Made by a program: the position numbers and the translations under genes. A stretch of DNA of 64,000 nucleotides from NCBI GenBank assembly GCA_003988855.1, contig QYAI01000084.1, forward strand, positions 1-64,000, in the 5' to 3' direction. The stretch comes from Arachnopeziza araneosa. Its lineage: Eukaryota > Ascomycota > Leotiomycetes > Helotiales > Arachnopezizaceae. Every line of letters begins with the position of its first letter. The first letter of the stretch is position 1. Below the pieces are notes generated by a model. The model was not told the origin of the DNA, ran no database searches, and saw only the letters and a list, made by a program, of their open reading frames with translations. This document shows positions 1 to 11,643 of this stretch, in pieces.

Positions 1-612
1 AGAGAAATAAATTTAAAAGAGCTAGAGATAAGGTGTTAGGGCAAAATGCGAAAATGCGATTCTTGGTTTTGGGCAAGTCGGGCATAAGGGGCCACCATAC
101 GATTTCTCGACGTCAATCCCTCGAATGCCGCATTGTCTCTCAACCATTGCCATACTCTACAACAAAATTTGTTAGGTATGTCGAATTACGAAACCAAGCA
201 GAGAAGAGATTTGAAACGAAAAATCCCTAATTAAAATCGAAGACATACTCCAAACTATTTAAAAGATTATCACGTGCATCTTCGTCTCAAACTCGGATGG
301 CAGGATCACGGTTTCAATCACCATACCTAATCTACAGTTGGTGGTTTCCAAAACCCCATTGAATGAAGGGATAATTTTGCCAGACTTACGCGTTTCGAAA
401 AGGGAACCAACAATCTTCGACCTGAAGGCATGAGGCTCAGGGATAATTTTTACCAGACTCAAGCCTTCGAAAATGAAGCTGATGATCTCTGGCCTCAGTC
501 GGAATACTCACAAATGTCTAAATTCTACCTACTCAAACATGATCATACAGTTCGCAGCTCCGTCTAGGCAATTCTTCTTGGAAAGTGGCTACTTCCCTGC
601 CACTTTCTTCTG
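1..612. other. Left-edge intergenic sequence
   Basis: No supported gene. Short reading frames on both strands lack recognisable protein features. The right end of the stretch is the 3' flank of the minus-strand metal transporter that stops at 613. Confidence 0.6.
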
Positions 613-2426
613 TTAGGCCGATTCCGATTTCTTCAAGATTCCGATTTCGACCTTGGCTCTGTCAAACAATGACGGCCTATGATCGCTTGTCTCAGAAGCT
701 GTGGACCAGAAGCCCACTTTCTCCTTGATCCTTTGCGTCAGCGGAGGCCTCTGTTCTTTATCGTACAACGGCTTGTGTTCCTCCGCCACATCATGAATTC
801 CGTCATAGTCAACATGTACAAAGGCACGTTCAACATCTGCCAGCCCTATTCTCTAGTCATTATGGTGAGGAAAATTTGTGGACGGGTTTCAAGAACAAAC
901 CTTCTATCTTCCGCTGAAGTCTTTCGGCGACATCATGGGTTACCTTCAATGGTTCATCTTCTCCCATGATCACATCCATTTCGACATAGTATTTGTCACC
1001 CGCGTGGTAGGCCCTCACCTATGTTATCGAATTCGTTAGTCTGACCACTCTTCTACTAGTGACCATAGATGACCTACAGTGTCAATCTTTAGAATCTTTG
1101 TGTCGTGGGTCACGCCAACATAGACCAGTTTATTCAGAAAATCTTGAGGGGCCGACTTCCCAACCAAGTACCACATGTGTTCAAAAGCTGTCGAAGCCCA
1201 TGAGAATAGAATCAACAACGCAATGCAGATAGCACCAGCAGGATCTAGAAACCATACTGATTTGAACCTGGTCCCGACAATCGACATAGTCAGACCGAAT
1301 ATGTTAAGTACGATATCATTCCGATGGTCTTGCTGAGAATATCTTAGTACATCGGTTCGTTAACAAATGATAGGTGTACAAACCATGAAAATATGTGCAG
1401 CTGGATACCGACGAAGCAAGAAGCAATAGACGAACATTACCCCCTTGGAGAAGACTAGACCGAATGGTTAACATCTCGATGTGGCATTCTATAGATGGAT
1501 CGACTTACTAGCTACACCAATAAAGATCAATGGGATAAGCTTCAGTGAGTTATCTTCCTTTGGACCGGCGACAAGGGCGCGCCCTGATTCTGTCTGGAGA
1601 GTATGAGTAAGGTCTTGCTGGGAAACACTAAACTCACAATCAATTCAACGGCCACTGTGGTCATCAGAGCACAAAACAAGATGATCCCGACAGTTTCGAC
1701 TCTCTTTCGGCCCTACAAGCATAAAGTTTAGAGTTAAAAGCGACATGGGATGGTATCAATAACGTACTACTGGGAATTTACGAATATTAGGTCTGGATGC
1801 AAGCCTTGAGGTTATCATCATAACTGTGGAGCTAACAAGATCCATCTATGATCACTTAGCCGCACTACACCTCAAGAGCGTGGTCTGAGAATGCAGAGAC
1901 TTACAAATGCGTCGGCAGCTGTACCAAACAATGACAACGATCCGGTAGTTATTGCGGCATACAATTGGATGATAAACAGAAAGAAGTTGACACCAAAGCT
2001 TGCATTGATGGCAAATTTGACCTTACTTCTGTTTTGGAGAACATCTTCGATTTCTAGGGCCTCCTCATCCTGGCTTCCAAGGTACGCATCGATGAGAGCA
2101 TTCTGGCGGTTGTAGTACTTCTTGATCTTCTTTACTTGCCCGTTTGGGTGTTCTAAAAGAATTGATCGTCGAGAATTGTCTGCACGTTTCGCTGCTCGCA
2201 ATAAGTACGGGTCTTCCTCGATGGTCTTTGGTATCGTCTCATCTTTCGAGCTTGCGGCAGTGATAGTATCTCCCTGTGGGGATACTCGAAGCTGGTTGGC
2301 AGATATTGCTCCAACAGATTGTGGAGGTGATGTTTCTGGATATGGGTTCCTTGAAGTTATTGCCTCAGTTGCTTGGCCGTCGTTAGACATTGTTATTGAT
2401 TGCGCTTCTGTTGGATTTTCATCCAT
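613..2426 (-). CDS. Cation diffusion facilitator (Mn-type CDF) transporter, eight exons
   Basis: Predicted metal/proton antiporter that moves Mn2+ (or a related divalent cation) out of the cytosol, probably into a vacuole or the secretory pathway. Joined exons on the minus strand: 2426-1905, 1845-1768, 1712-1638, 1593-1509, 1454-1384, 1332-1078, 1018-901 and 845-613. All junctions are GT/AG and in phase, giving 478 aa. After a disordered acidic N-terminus come the basic stretch preceding the membrane domain, six predicted helices and a cytoplasmic C-terminal domain. The metal site is a pair of DxxxD motifs, DAFMD (about residues 172-176, split by intron 1) and DHRND (about 279-283). In this family DxxxD in both helices marks the Mn group, whereas zinc members use HxxxD. 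The gene looks broken in any single frame but is intact once spliced. Substrate is inferred from the motif. Confidence 0.88.
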
Positions 2427-4594
2427 TCTTAAGTGCTACTAAGTATACTGGAGTATACTGATACCGAAATATGTTTTACGAATCGCTCTTGGAGGCCGAA
2501 TTTTCGAGTTTTTGCTGTGCTTTTGTTAAGTTGTTCAGTTGAGCTATATTGAGAGCAGTCGTACAAAAAGTGAATTCCAAAGTACATCTGATGGCAATTA
2601 GCGGCGCTGCTAGTAACAGCCAATGCGAATTCCTAATGCGACATCCCCTGAGTGATACACTGTACAGGAGAAACATAAGATGCCGGGCCGAGACTTGATA
2701 CAGACTCCACTATAAGTTTCTTTACTTAGTGAGAAGAAAGACGATTACCTGATCAAAATGATTGTATGGCCAATTAAATTTGAGAATTTTCAGGAGAAGA
2801 ATTTTTGAGACACATTACAACAGCCGATACGGTCTTGGCCATTACTCCAAAAGTTCCAACAGATTCAGACCAATCATAGCGACATAGTGGTCTGTAGATT
2901 CAAGCTATACTTCCCTGATTTAGGAGCACTGCATGATGGACATGTTTGTGCATGTTCGATAAGCTGTCGGGCATTTATGCTACACTCCATACTACGGCCC
3001 GTGACAAGGATAATGCCTTCAGCGACCAAGGGCTTTACCCATATGTATGAAACCTCGAAACAAGTTTCTGCGCAATGTATTCAAGCGGATTGCTATCTCC
3101 TCTTGCTCCCTCTCAATTGGGAGACCTAGATGTACCTAGACCATTTTGAACCAACTTTGGTTTGCAAGATTCAAATCAACAATGGTGGACCGAAAAATCA
3201 CTTGCCAAAAAAAGAAATAAAGGCATTTATGGTTGTTTGATTAGCATTTAACAGACATGCAGTACGAATCCTAGCAAGCTTTGTGGATTCGAAAGTGCCG
3301 GGTTATGTCAGCGGAAGTACGACCGCGGGGATTTAGGGTCATGACTCTACCCACTGGCAAGGATGAGGTTACTTGGAATCTAGAAGGAATATTTCCCCGC
3401 GTTCGTAGTTATAGGTTTATGCTTAAAAGCGCCACTGCAGGTCAGACTTTCCAGGTTTCAGACCCGAGTGATTGCCGAGTTACGCTCAACTATTTTGTTA
3501 GTGATTCAGCTACGTACTTTCCTACCAGGGCGGTCCATAGCCTTGTCACTGTATGAAGTGCCGAGCCGCTTCAGAATGATTGATCTCTTCGCTTAATTTC
3601 ATGCTTCTTCCAACGTCAAGATGCCCAAAAATTGTATCAAGATTGCTTCGAGTGTTCTTAGTTCAAAATAATCAGATGATTGCTCTAGATCTGCAACAAA
3701 ACTTCGTAAAGTAGAAGCTATATTGTAGCAGGTTAAGATGCTAAATTTCCATGCGGAGAACTCCACTTTTACAGGATGACAAAATGTTCCATCGGTGAAG
3801 ACATTTTACAGCGCAAAAGGGTGATACACTCGTGCTGTATCAAACTACAATAGTGATATAGAATCTCATCCAGGAGATTGCCGTAAAAGCTCCAATGTGT
3901 CAATGGCGTGAAAAATTACACAACTGACGCTGCAGTACAGGTTTGGTAGTTTCGACCACCCTGGAAGAGACCATGCCCTCAGACATTTACTTCTGACTCG
4001 TGTTTACTGCAAATTCGGCGAAATACATACGGTTACGCGGCAATACGATTTCCCTAATGATACACGCTAGATCCGAAGCCCCTATGAGCCTTCGAGAGCA
4101 TCTTGGCGCATTAGTATTGATTGTTTGGTCCTTAGTCAGATGCCCGTAACTGATTATGAGGCTGTATGTATTTTCTGTACTTTTTGACACATCATGCATT
4201 CTGTGTCTGATCTACAGTGGATGAGATCACCCAAAGACTTTGATCTGCGACTACTCGCTGATCGTGCTGTGCCAAGGCCAGCTTCTGTGGGTTACGTTTC
4301 TCTTGGAAGTTCGAGGTGAGCCTCAGAAGGTTGAAGCAAGGCCTGGGCATGTTTCTGTTGTCTTCATTTGTAAGAAGGTACGAATACACTATAGTCAATT
4401 TTGCACTTTAACATTTGTTTATCAGAGATCACTCGTTCACACATATGCTTGATATCAGTACCTAAAGTTTTCTTCCTTTCCTCCCTCTTTTTCTTGCTAC
4501 ATCCTGCTGGCCGGGAACGTTCTCTGACTTATGATTCTTGAAATTTGTTTCCACAGTTTCGTTGTTATTCCCTTCTTTTCTTAAGCTTTTAAAG
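2427..4594. other. Intergenic region between divergent metal transporters
   Basis: About 2.2 kb lying between the divergent CDF and Fet4-type genes. The frames I examined (for example near 2887-3129 and 3281-3556) show no domain, signal peptide or splice continuation. It presumably holds both promoters. Apart from the palindrome pair at 2442-2459 I see nothing specific. Confidence 0.6.
2442..2459. promoter_or_regulatory. Two AGTATACT palindromes one helical turn apart
   Basis: The perfect 8-bp palindrome AGTATACT occurs at 2442-2449 and again at 2452-2459, spaced by exactly 10 bp, only 15-33 bp before the start codon of the CDF transporter (2426). This could be a protein-binding site or a 5' leader element. 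It may also be chance. No known factor is assigned. Confidence 0.35.
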
Positions 4595-6115
4595 ATGCAT
4601 TCGAGATTGGTTGGCTTTAAAAAGTCTATATTTCCTAAGAGGGAACCAATTTTTGCTGCGGCACCTACTCAACATGTTGCGAAGAAACTTTCCTCGGCCG
4701 CAGATGAGAAGTCAGTCTTAGAATTCGACGAAATAAGCATCACCGAGTCATCCAGCCCTGAGGATGTGACTTCCATCCCCAAGACCAATGCCCTTGACAG
4801 GGTCACAAAGCTCGCTGGTTCGAGTAGCGTTTTCTTCTTCATGATGTCCGTGGTCATCGTATGGTTTGTCTTGGGTCTTGTTTATGGCATGACGGATACT
4901 TGGCAAATCATCTTCCAAAATACCAGTTCGATTCAGGTCTATGTGACCGATATTCTTCTCATCAGACAACAGGCAAATGCCAGTCGTGCGCTTCTGATAA
5001 CAGTAGCCGAGCTTCGATCACGCAACCAAACTTGCGAGCGTCTGCTTAAAAAGATTCCTGGTTGCACCTATCTCGAGACTCATCACGAGTCACCAAAACC
5101 ACTGCTCATAAACGGCAAGCCTCTCCAAGAAGTGATAGAGAAAAGCCTCTCCATGTTTGCCGGCGAGCCAAGCAAAATTGAAAGTATCTGGATCAAAATC
5201 TGCCACGCTGTCTCGTCTTCCCTCGGATCAATCTACGCATTCATCATCTACTGGCTCGGCATCATCGCCTGGGTAGCCATCGGGCCCAAGTTTTTTTTTA
5301 GCAATAAATGGCAGCTCTACATAAATACAGCTACCGCTGTCTCTCTGACATTTACCAGCGTCTTCCTCCAAAATATCCAACAAAGACAAGAAGACGATCT
5401 TTCAGCCTGTCTTTCCTACGCACTAAAAATCGACGCCGAGATTGAATCCCAGCTACGGGAATTGACCAACGACGTAGCACCTAACCACATCTTCGAGATT
5501 CCAGCCGCATCACGAAGTTGGACCGAGAGACAAACGGACATCTTCGCAGATGTCATGGGTTCTGGCCTTGGGGTAGCGATATCCCTTCTCTTCACCGTCG
5601 GGTGGATCGGGGTCGGGCCTCTTCTAGAATTCGACGATAACTGGTGGCTGATAATTGGGACTTTCACTGGACTGGTTGGATTCATCGACGGATTTGTCCT
5701 CCGCTCCATCTACCTACGTTCAGAGCGCTACACATCCACGCACTTTTCCTCCCTCTCATATACGGACTCTCTCCTCCTTGAACGGCTGAATATCCCACTC
5801 CCTGCCCCCTCGACTCGGCAGTATAGCCTTGCGAAACGCATCTCCATCTGGACAGGTGAAAAGTGCGGAAGTAGTTTTGCTCCGGTAGGCTCTACGGTTA
5901 TTGTTATTGCACTGCTAGTTATTGCTACAACCATGAGGTGGAGCGAGACTGGTCAGTTGCTTTGCAATACCCCGACTATGATTGTGGAGGGGTTTTTGCT
6001 CCTGGTGCTCATTCAGAGTCATGAGTTTAGTAATGAGGAGAGAGGAGGGGATTTTAGGGAACTGCTTGCGAGGAGGCTGATGTTGGGTGAGTTTGTCAAA
6101 GGGTTGGAGGAGTAA
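4595..6115 (+). CDS. Low-affinity iron permease family protein (Fet4-like)
   Basis: Predicted plasma-membrane permease for Fe2+ and possibly other transition metals. Single exon of 506 aa. The first ATG of the open frame is at 4595. The frame extends upstream without an ATG, so 4595 is the chosen start. A polar N-terminal tail is followed by the family signature: an LDRVT..AGSS segment, a helix, and then the DTWQ..FQNTSS element around residues 105-125. That element is echoed by KWQLYINTATA and by NWWLIIGTFTG later in the protein, as expected for the internally repeated Fet4 fold. About eight hydrophobic segments are visible. The lack of introns contrasts with most neighbours. Family membership is clear by eye, but the metal transported is not known. 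Confidence 0.82.
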   Translation: MHSRLVGFKKSIFPKREPIFAAAPTQHVAKKLSSAADEKSVLEFDEISITESSSPEDVTSIPKTNALDRVTKLAGSSSVFFFMMSVVIVWFVLGLVYGMTDTWQIIFQNTSSIQVYVTDILLIRQQANASRALLITVAELRSRNQTCERLLKKIPGCTYLETHHESPKPLLINGKPLQEVIEKSLSMFAGEPSKIESIWIKICHAVSSSLGSIYAFIIYWLGIIAWVAIGPKFFFSNKWQLYINTATAVSLTFTSVFLQNIQQRQEDDLSACLSYALKIDAEIESQLRELTNDVAPNHIFEIPAASRSWTERQTDIFADVMGSGLGVAISLLFTVGWIGVGPLLEFDDNWWLIIGTFTGLVGFIDGFVLRSIYLRSERYTSTHFSSLSYTDSLLLERLNIPLPAPSTRQYSLAKRISIWTGEKCGSSFAPVGSTVIVIALLVIATTMRWSETGQLLCNTPTMIVEGFLLLVLIQSHEFSNEERGGDFRELLARRLMLGEFVKGLEE

Positions 6116-7928
6116 GGGATTGGTGGAGCTTGTGAAGTTGGGAAACTGGGGACCTAGGGAACTGGGGAACTGGGAAGGGCGTTTTTGAAAAGGATCTTTC
6201 TTGCATTTGGTTAGGTGAACTCTTGCTTCATTTCGGGGAACGGTTTGGTTTAAACTTAGAAGTTACCTCAACGCATGTTAGCTCATTAGAGTCAAGTACA
6301 CAGTTCCAATGTTCATTACGTTCGACCAGCCTGCCGCACTATGATGGGGGAACACAGTATTTTTCAAGCAGACAAATTGGCGGAATATGGAAATTTCACA
6401 CCTGAAGGGTTTTTGCAAGACTGCTGGTGTTTCAAACTTTCCAGCATAACTGGGTACGTTCATGCTTGCTGACACCTAGTCTATCTCACTGGGAGAGACT
6501 CGTTCTCGGTCCATTCCTAGAACAAGAATTTTTGGTCTCGACTTATCTTTCATAATAAAATTCTACTATTTTTGATCTATGAGCATACGGAGATATCTTA
6601 AGTTATGTCTTCTGGATACAACTTGACTAATACAATCACCAACTCCACCATCCAAGTCTCTTCCCTAAATTCGTGTCATCAACCATATTTCAGCGAAAAC
6701 AACCTCTTACCTTACGTAAAACTTTTACAAAGTCCAGGCAGGGATAGAGATACCAAATTTAAGCCATCTTAGCTGAAGAACCGACGCAGATGTTTGAAGT
6801 GCGCTTTTTTCTTGAGCCACGTAGGGCAACACTTCCGAGCGATAAATGCACTTTCTTCCCTTTCAAGGCTCTGCCGAGCCGTCCCCAATGCTTAATTTTT
6901 ACTCTTTGGATGCGTGGAAAATCCGGGAAACTAACCCAGCTCGTGGGATATTACCGCCTGGGAGGATATCGGCAACGGTACACATTTGGCAGGACCCCGG
7001 GTTGCATATCTATGATCCTGGTCATGTCACCCGTCTAGTCGGTTAGAAGCCCCAATTTATAGGCGTACCTCCGAGAGACCATAGTGTTATTGTTAATGCA
7101 AGAATGCCTTGAGATGTTCCGGTGCTGGAATAGAAGTACTGAACGATGTTGATTCTCCAGCCTGATAGATCTCCTGGGGTTCGCTGGCGTGGGTAAGAAG
7201 CCATAACTGGGATATTACTTTATCTACTCCCCCAAGAGGATAGTTCTCCGAGTCAAGGGAAAGATCTCTCATTGGGATATCGCCGTATCTAGGCTACCTA
7301 TGGGGGTATGTCTCCGAGCTGGGAGTACTCCGGATCTTGAAAACTACTGGGGACGGAAAATGTGCCTTATGGGTACATTTACCAGGAGTGCATGTGTGGA
7401 GGGTGAGGGAGTAAGGGATAGAATTTGGAGAGATGGAAAGAAGTTGTATTAATGAGACGAAGCCAGGAGCGCGAAAGACAGAACGAGATTCTGCTCGAAA
7501 GCGATGAGGCAAGTGGATGTGTAAGAGCGTTGTGTTGTGCAGATAAGAATGAATGAATGATATACACTTGACGGGGTAGGTACGGCATACATTTCATTAA
7601 CTTAGGGAAGATACACGACTCTGTTCGAGAGATTGCCTTTCCTTGGTTTGTAGCTTCAAAGTCTGACAGTCCTCCGCGTATCTCTGACTGATTCAAGCGC
7701 TTCTATATCTGAAGCCCAGTGCCTCCAACTTTGTAGCGATCTGGGGACGAATCTGACGACTTTCAATGCTTTGATGGTGTCTTATCAGTATTTATCCCTT
7801 TCGATCTCCACTAAAGTATTCATTGACATTATTTATAGACCTTCGCATTAGGCTTATACGATGAGTTTCAATAAAATCGCGAGAAACCACCCTCATATTG
7901 TGGAGAATTTCATAATGGTATCTTGATC
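6116..7928. other. Intergenic region with short degenerate repeats
   Basis: No gene is supported. A GGGAACTGGGGA-like run lies near 6139-6180, just after the permease stop. At about 7200-7320 two loosely similar blocks, each with a GGGATAT core and ending in CTCCGAG, follow each other, and a related CTCCGAG lies near 7067. These may be remnants of an eroded repeat. The right part is the 3' flank of the minus-strand gene ending at 7929. Confidence 0.5.
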
Positions 7929-10900
7929 TTACTTTCCGGCCATCTTCCTGAATAGATTACCGAACGTAGAACTCGGTTTCCGGGGATCTTGTAGCTTCTG
8001 GAGTCCCCGCCTTGACTGCCCACTATTTTGCAACTCTCTCTGCTCCTCTGCCTGATCATGAATCTGAGTGAGAACTGGCTGGATATTTCTCTTAGCAACT
8101 AGGTCGACTGCACCCTGATCTATAAACTTGCCGCCACCAATGTAAACTTTATCACCAAACTCGATGCGTTTATCCTTATCAGCGGAAATCCCAGCAGCAA
8201 TCAAGGCTGCTCTATTCGGAGAGATAGGTCTGGGGATATGGGATAACTTCGGAGAAGCTGATGATTTCTGCGAATTGGTATTGAGATTATTTCCTGGCCC
8301 AAATTGAAAGATTTTACCATCTAGAGAGACCTCTGCTCCATTTAATTGGGAGACTGCTTTTTGTACCATATCTGGGTAAGAAAGGCGAACTTGGTATGCC
8401 CAGACCACCGGATCTGCGCTGATAAGTTGGTGAGTCCATGAGACTGGAGAGTAGGGTTTCATCCAAGCATGAACGCTAGCAATCCTGAAGCCGAGATTCC
8501 AAAAAAGGTCGCCGTCAGATGTTGTAACGCTGACCTTATACTTATCATCAACTAAAGGGTAGTCATCATCTAAAGGGCAGACTTGAATGATAAATCCCCG
8601 ATTATACATTGCGTAAGGATTTTGATGAGTAGAGTTTTTTCCAACTGATATAGTCAACGGACTTGTGGGTTCATCTCCGCAAGAGGCGATTGCCCAACTC
8701 AACTCTAGCCACGGCAGCGGCAGTCTTGATGCTAAGAAATTTCCTTCCTCGTCCCATAAGTCAAACGGTATGTCCTTTTCCATAGGTTGTGGTCGCTTTA
8801 AGATGTCTTTCTCCAAGTCCACTAATTTAATTCCCTTTGGCAGCGTCTCGTATGACGAAGAAGATTTAACATGTTTGTAGTTGCTTGAGAGATTTCTTGC
8901 AGACCGAGGATGGGGACCAACTCTTTTAATAAACTCAGCAAGGTGATCATTGGGGACGGTTCTCCCTTTGAGAAGCTCGATTGAGTCACGGAGTTTGAGG
9001 GTTTGAAGTGGCTGAGGAGAAGACTTGTTTTGAGATCTACTTGTGCCTACCGAATCTCGGCCCTCGTCTGAAACCTTTCTTCCAGTTGTTGCTACCATAT
9101 CGTTTGTGCCATTTGAGCTTGTCCTTTCATAAATCGCATCGCCTTTATTTTTCAAGCTTCCTTTCTTGTAGATCTTCGGTGATTCAATCTTTGCTTGTAA
9201 AAGATTTTCTAGACTATTTCTTGCTTTTATCTTTTCACTTCTCTCGGTTGGGTCTTCGAGACTAGTTTTGCTCGACTGACTCTCTTTGCTTTGGTGAGAG
9301 GGTAATGTTGTTTGAGAAGAGGACACTGCTTGCGATTCTTTTCTCCTTTGCTCTATGAGTTCGAAAAATGGTGAATGTCTTGACGCACTTGCTACTGGCT
9401 TCCGGGTTATTTTTCTGGTTGGATGTTTATCTAGAATATTTATCGGAAGTGGTGATTGCTTAATTTGAGGACTCGTAGATCTTGAGTCTGCCGGTAATGT
9501 CTTTGGCAACGGAGATGAAAAGGCTGCAGCGTTTTGGAATTCGACCTCAACTTTAGTTTCCTTATCATTCAGTGATTTGGGATCCGGAAGTTTTGAAGTA
9601 CGAGTCTTGGTTGGTCTAGTTCCGTCTGACGACAGAGAAGTTTGCACTGTGGAAATTGTGGTTTTGCTTTCATCATCTGCTGCCCAGCCCTCACTATCCA
9701 CATCGTTAACTTCAATGCTACTATTTGAAGCCGCTTCCTGTGCAACAGAGAGTGCAATCACGATCTCTGGTTCAAGTGGTGGGGTTGCAACTCTCATCAA
9801 TCTTTGAGTCGTGAACTGCTGGCCTAGACTCTTGGGTGGTACTGGAGGGGGTGAACGTCGCTTCCTTTCAACTACCTGTGGCTCACTATTTTTCGAAATA
9901 CCACGTTGCTGGAGTCTTTCTGGTTCCTGATTTGACTCTGGATTTTCCAACACGCCCGAATCATTTCTTTGATCATGACCTCTCATCATGGACTTTCTGA
10001 AGCTTGGCAGGGCAGCGACTTCCATACCTTTAGAGCGCATCTCTTCTCTAATATTCTCTTGCTCAACACATTCTATGTCTGCTCGAAGCTGTCGATTTCT
10101 CGTTATTTCTCTGGGGCCCCAAGATGATTGTGGCGTACCAATCGCTGGATTCCGAGGTTGACGAGCATTAACATCAGTTATATTTTGAGACCAGCTAATG
10201 GAAGTTTGTGTCGGATGTGTATTCGTGGACTCGCTAGGCGTCTCCTCGCCAGCCATTGGAGAAGTATCCAGATTGGAACTATATTCTGCGATATCCTCTA
10301 ATGACTTTCCTTCATCCGCTGATACGGAACCATCAGACTCAGGGTCCGACACGGCTGCAGAACTCTCTGCATAGCTTGACAAATTATCCAGATATCTCTG
10401 AAGCGTGAAATCATTCCCAGAACTAACCCCATCCTGAGGCAGTCTGGCTTGCAGCCTCGCAATCTCAGCAAGTATTTGGCTTGTATCATCTTTAATGGCG
10501 GCGGTATCACTCAATATCTCAGTCGTATCGGCTTTAATCTCTCTGGCCATCGACCTGTGCAATTAATTAGTGGAAAATATCCTGGTCGGATCAGCAAACA
10601 TACAAAGCGACCATATCCAACGCAATATCCAACGCACTTTTATGGGCTTCCAAATTACTCCGCAGCTTCAGCATATCATCCTTTCCTCTAATAGTCCACT
10701 TCACACCATTCTTAAAACCCCCACCAGAATATCTATCCAGACTTCCCTGAATCTGTTCCAGGACACCCCCACAATTCCTCAGGATCCCCATAATTTGCCT
10801 CTCCAGGTTCTCCGGAAACCCATTCCCATTTCTCTCACCCTCCTCCCCCAGAATCTCCAGTACCGTTTTCAGGGACCATAACTCCCTCCCCACGGCATCT

Positions 10901-11013
10901 AGATCACCTCTCGCATCGCGGACTTGGCGCACGAACCCATTGATTGAGACGGAGACTTTGGTGATGGTGCCTACAAGACTGACGCAGCTGACCGTAATGG
11001 AGAGGGGATCCAT
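7929..11013 (-). CDS. Protein with STAND N-terminal domain and long disordered scaffold
   Basis: Two exons on the minus strand, 11013-10604 and 10554-7929, joined across a 49-bp intron to give 1011 aa. The first 140 or so residues (MDPLSITVSCVSLVGTI...) match the helical fungal N-terminal domain of STAND proteins, found on NLR-like signalling receptors and on some solo proteins. The expected NACHT or NB-ARC ATPase (Walker A GxxGxGKS) and WD/ankyrin/TPR repeats are absent. Instead there is a Ser/Thr/Pro-rich linker of about 500 residues and then a folded C-terminal region (around residues 730-930) rich in Trp and aromatics that I cannot assign. It could be a solo signalling or regulatory partner of NLR-like proteins, but that is inference. 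Confidence 0.8.
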
Positions 11014-11643
11014 GCCGGAAGGATGACGGTTAGCGCCTCATCGTCGCTGATGTGTGTACTGTCTGAGACTGACAGTTAAGGTATTGAGGTGGAGTATGGT
11101 GCAAGGCTGAGAAAAGCACTAATGAAGGAGGGTGCATGATCTAGATGCGCCACAAACGCCTGGTGAGGCGCAGTGGACTGAAGATAATCCTCAGAGACCG
11201 ATTTGAGCGAGAATGTCTTCGTCATGTATTGTGGCTTATTATTGGAGAAGTATTGCTGATTTTAACGTTGAGCCTCAAGGCTATTTTCAACTGGTACCTA
11301 CGTCTCGTACCTGCTATGATGCAAAGGGAATCAGAAGGGAAAGTTGTGAGATCAACATATGGGTCCGCGAGCCCACCTTGGGCTGTAACTATGCAGGAGC
11401 TTCACGTGGTGTTCTTTTAATATGAATGTTTTGCTTCGAAAATCTGGTATTTATTTGCTCTTTATCCAAGGGCTGATTCGTAGCCCGTTATTCTTAATAT
11501 ACAAGTATAGCGCCAAGCACCTCATCCTCCTCTTATTGTACAGTGCCTTTTGCTCATCGCTCAACCGAACCAGCGTATGCAATACAATCAGTCATTCATA
11601 ATGCGTTATCAATCATCGTCGTGCATCTCATCTCTCATGTTGC
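11014..11643. other. Intergenic region
   Basis: Promoter side of the STAND-N gene and 3' flank of the NIPA transporter. The frames at 11145-11425 show no protein features. Nothing else seen. Confidence 0.6.

Noticed and set aside
613..2426. CDF transporter appearing as two unrelated fragments (1036-1287 and 1872-2426) suggesting a pseudogene
   Set aside because: All intervening pieces are present and join with GT/AG in phase over eight exons, restoring both DxxxD motifs.
4538..4594. Longer start for the iron permease
   Set aside because: The upstream codon at 4538 is TTG. The first ATG is at 4595.
6790..7320. Possible retrotransposon remnant
   Set aside because: Only weak, short similarities between blocks. 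No protein traces, terminal repeats or target duplications.
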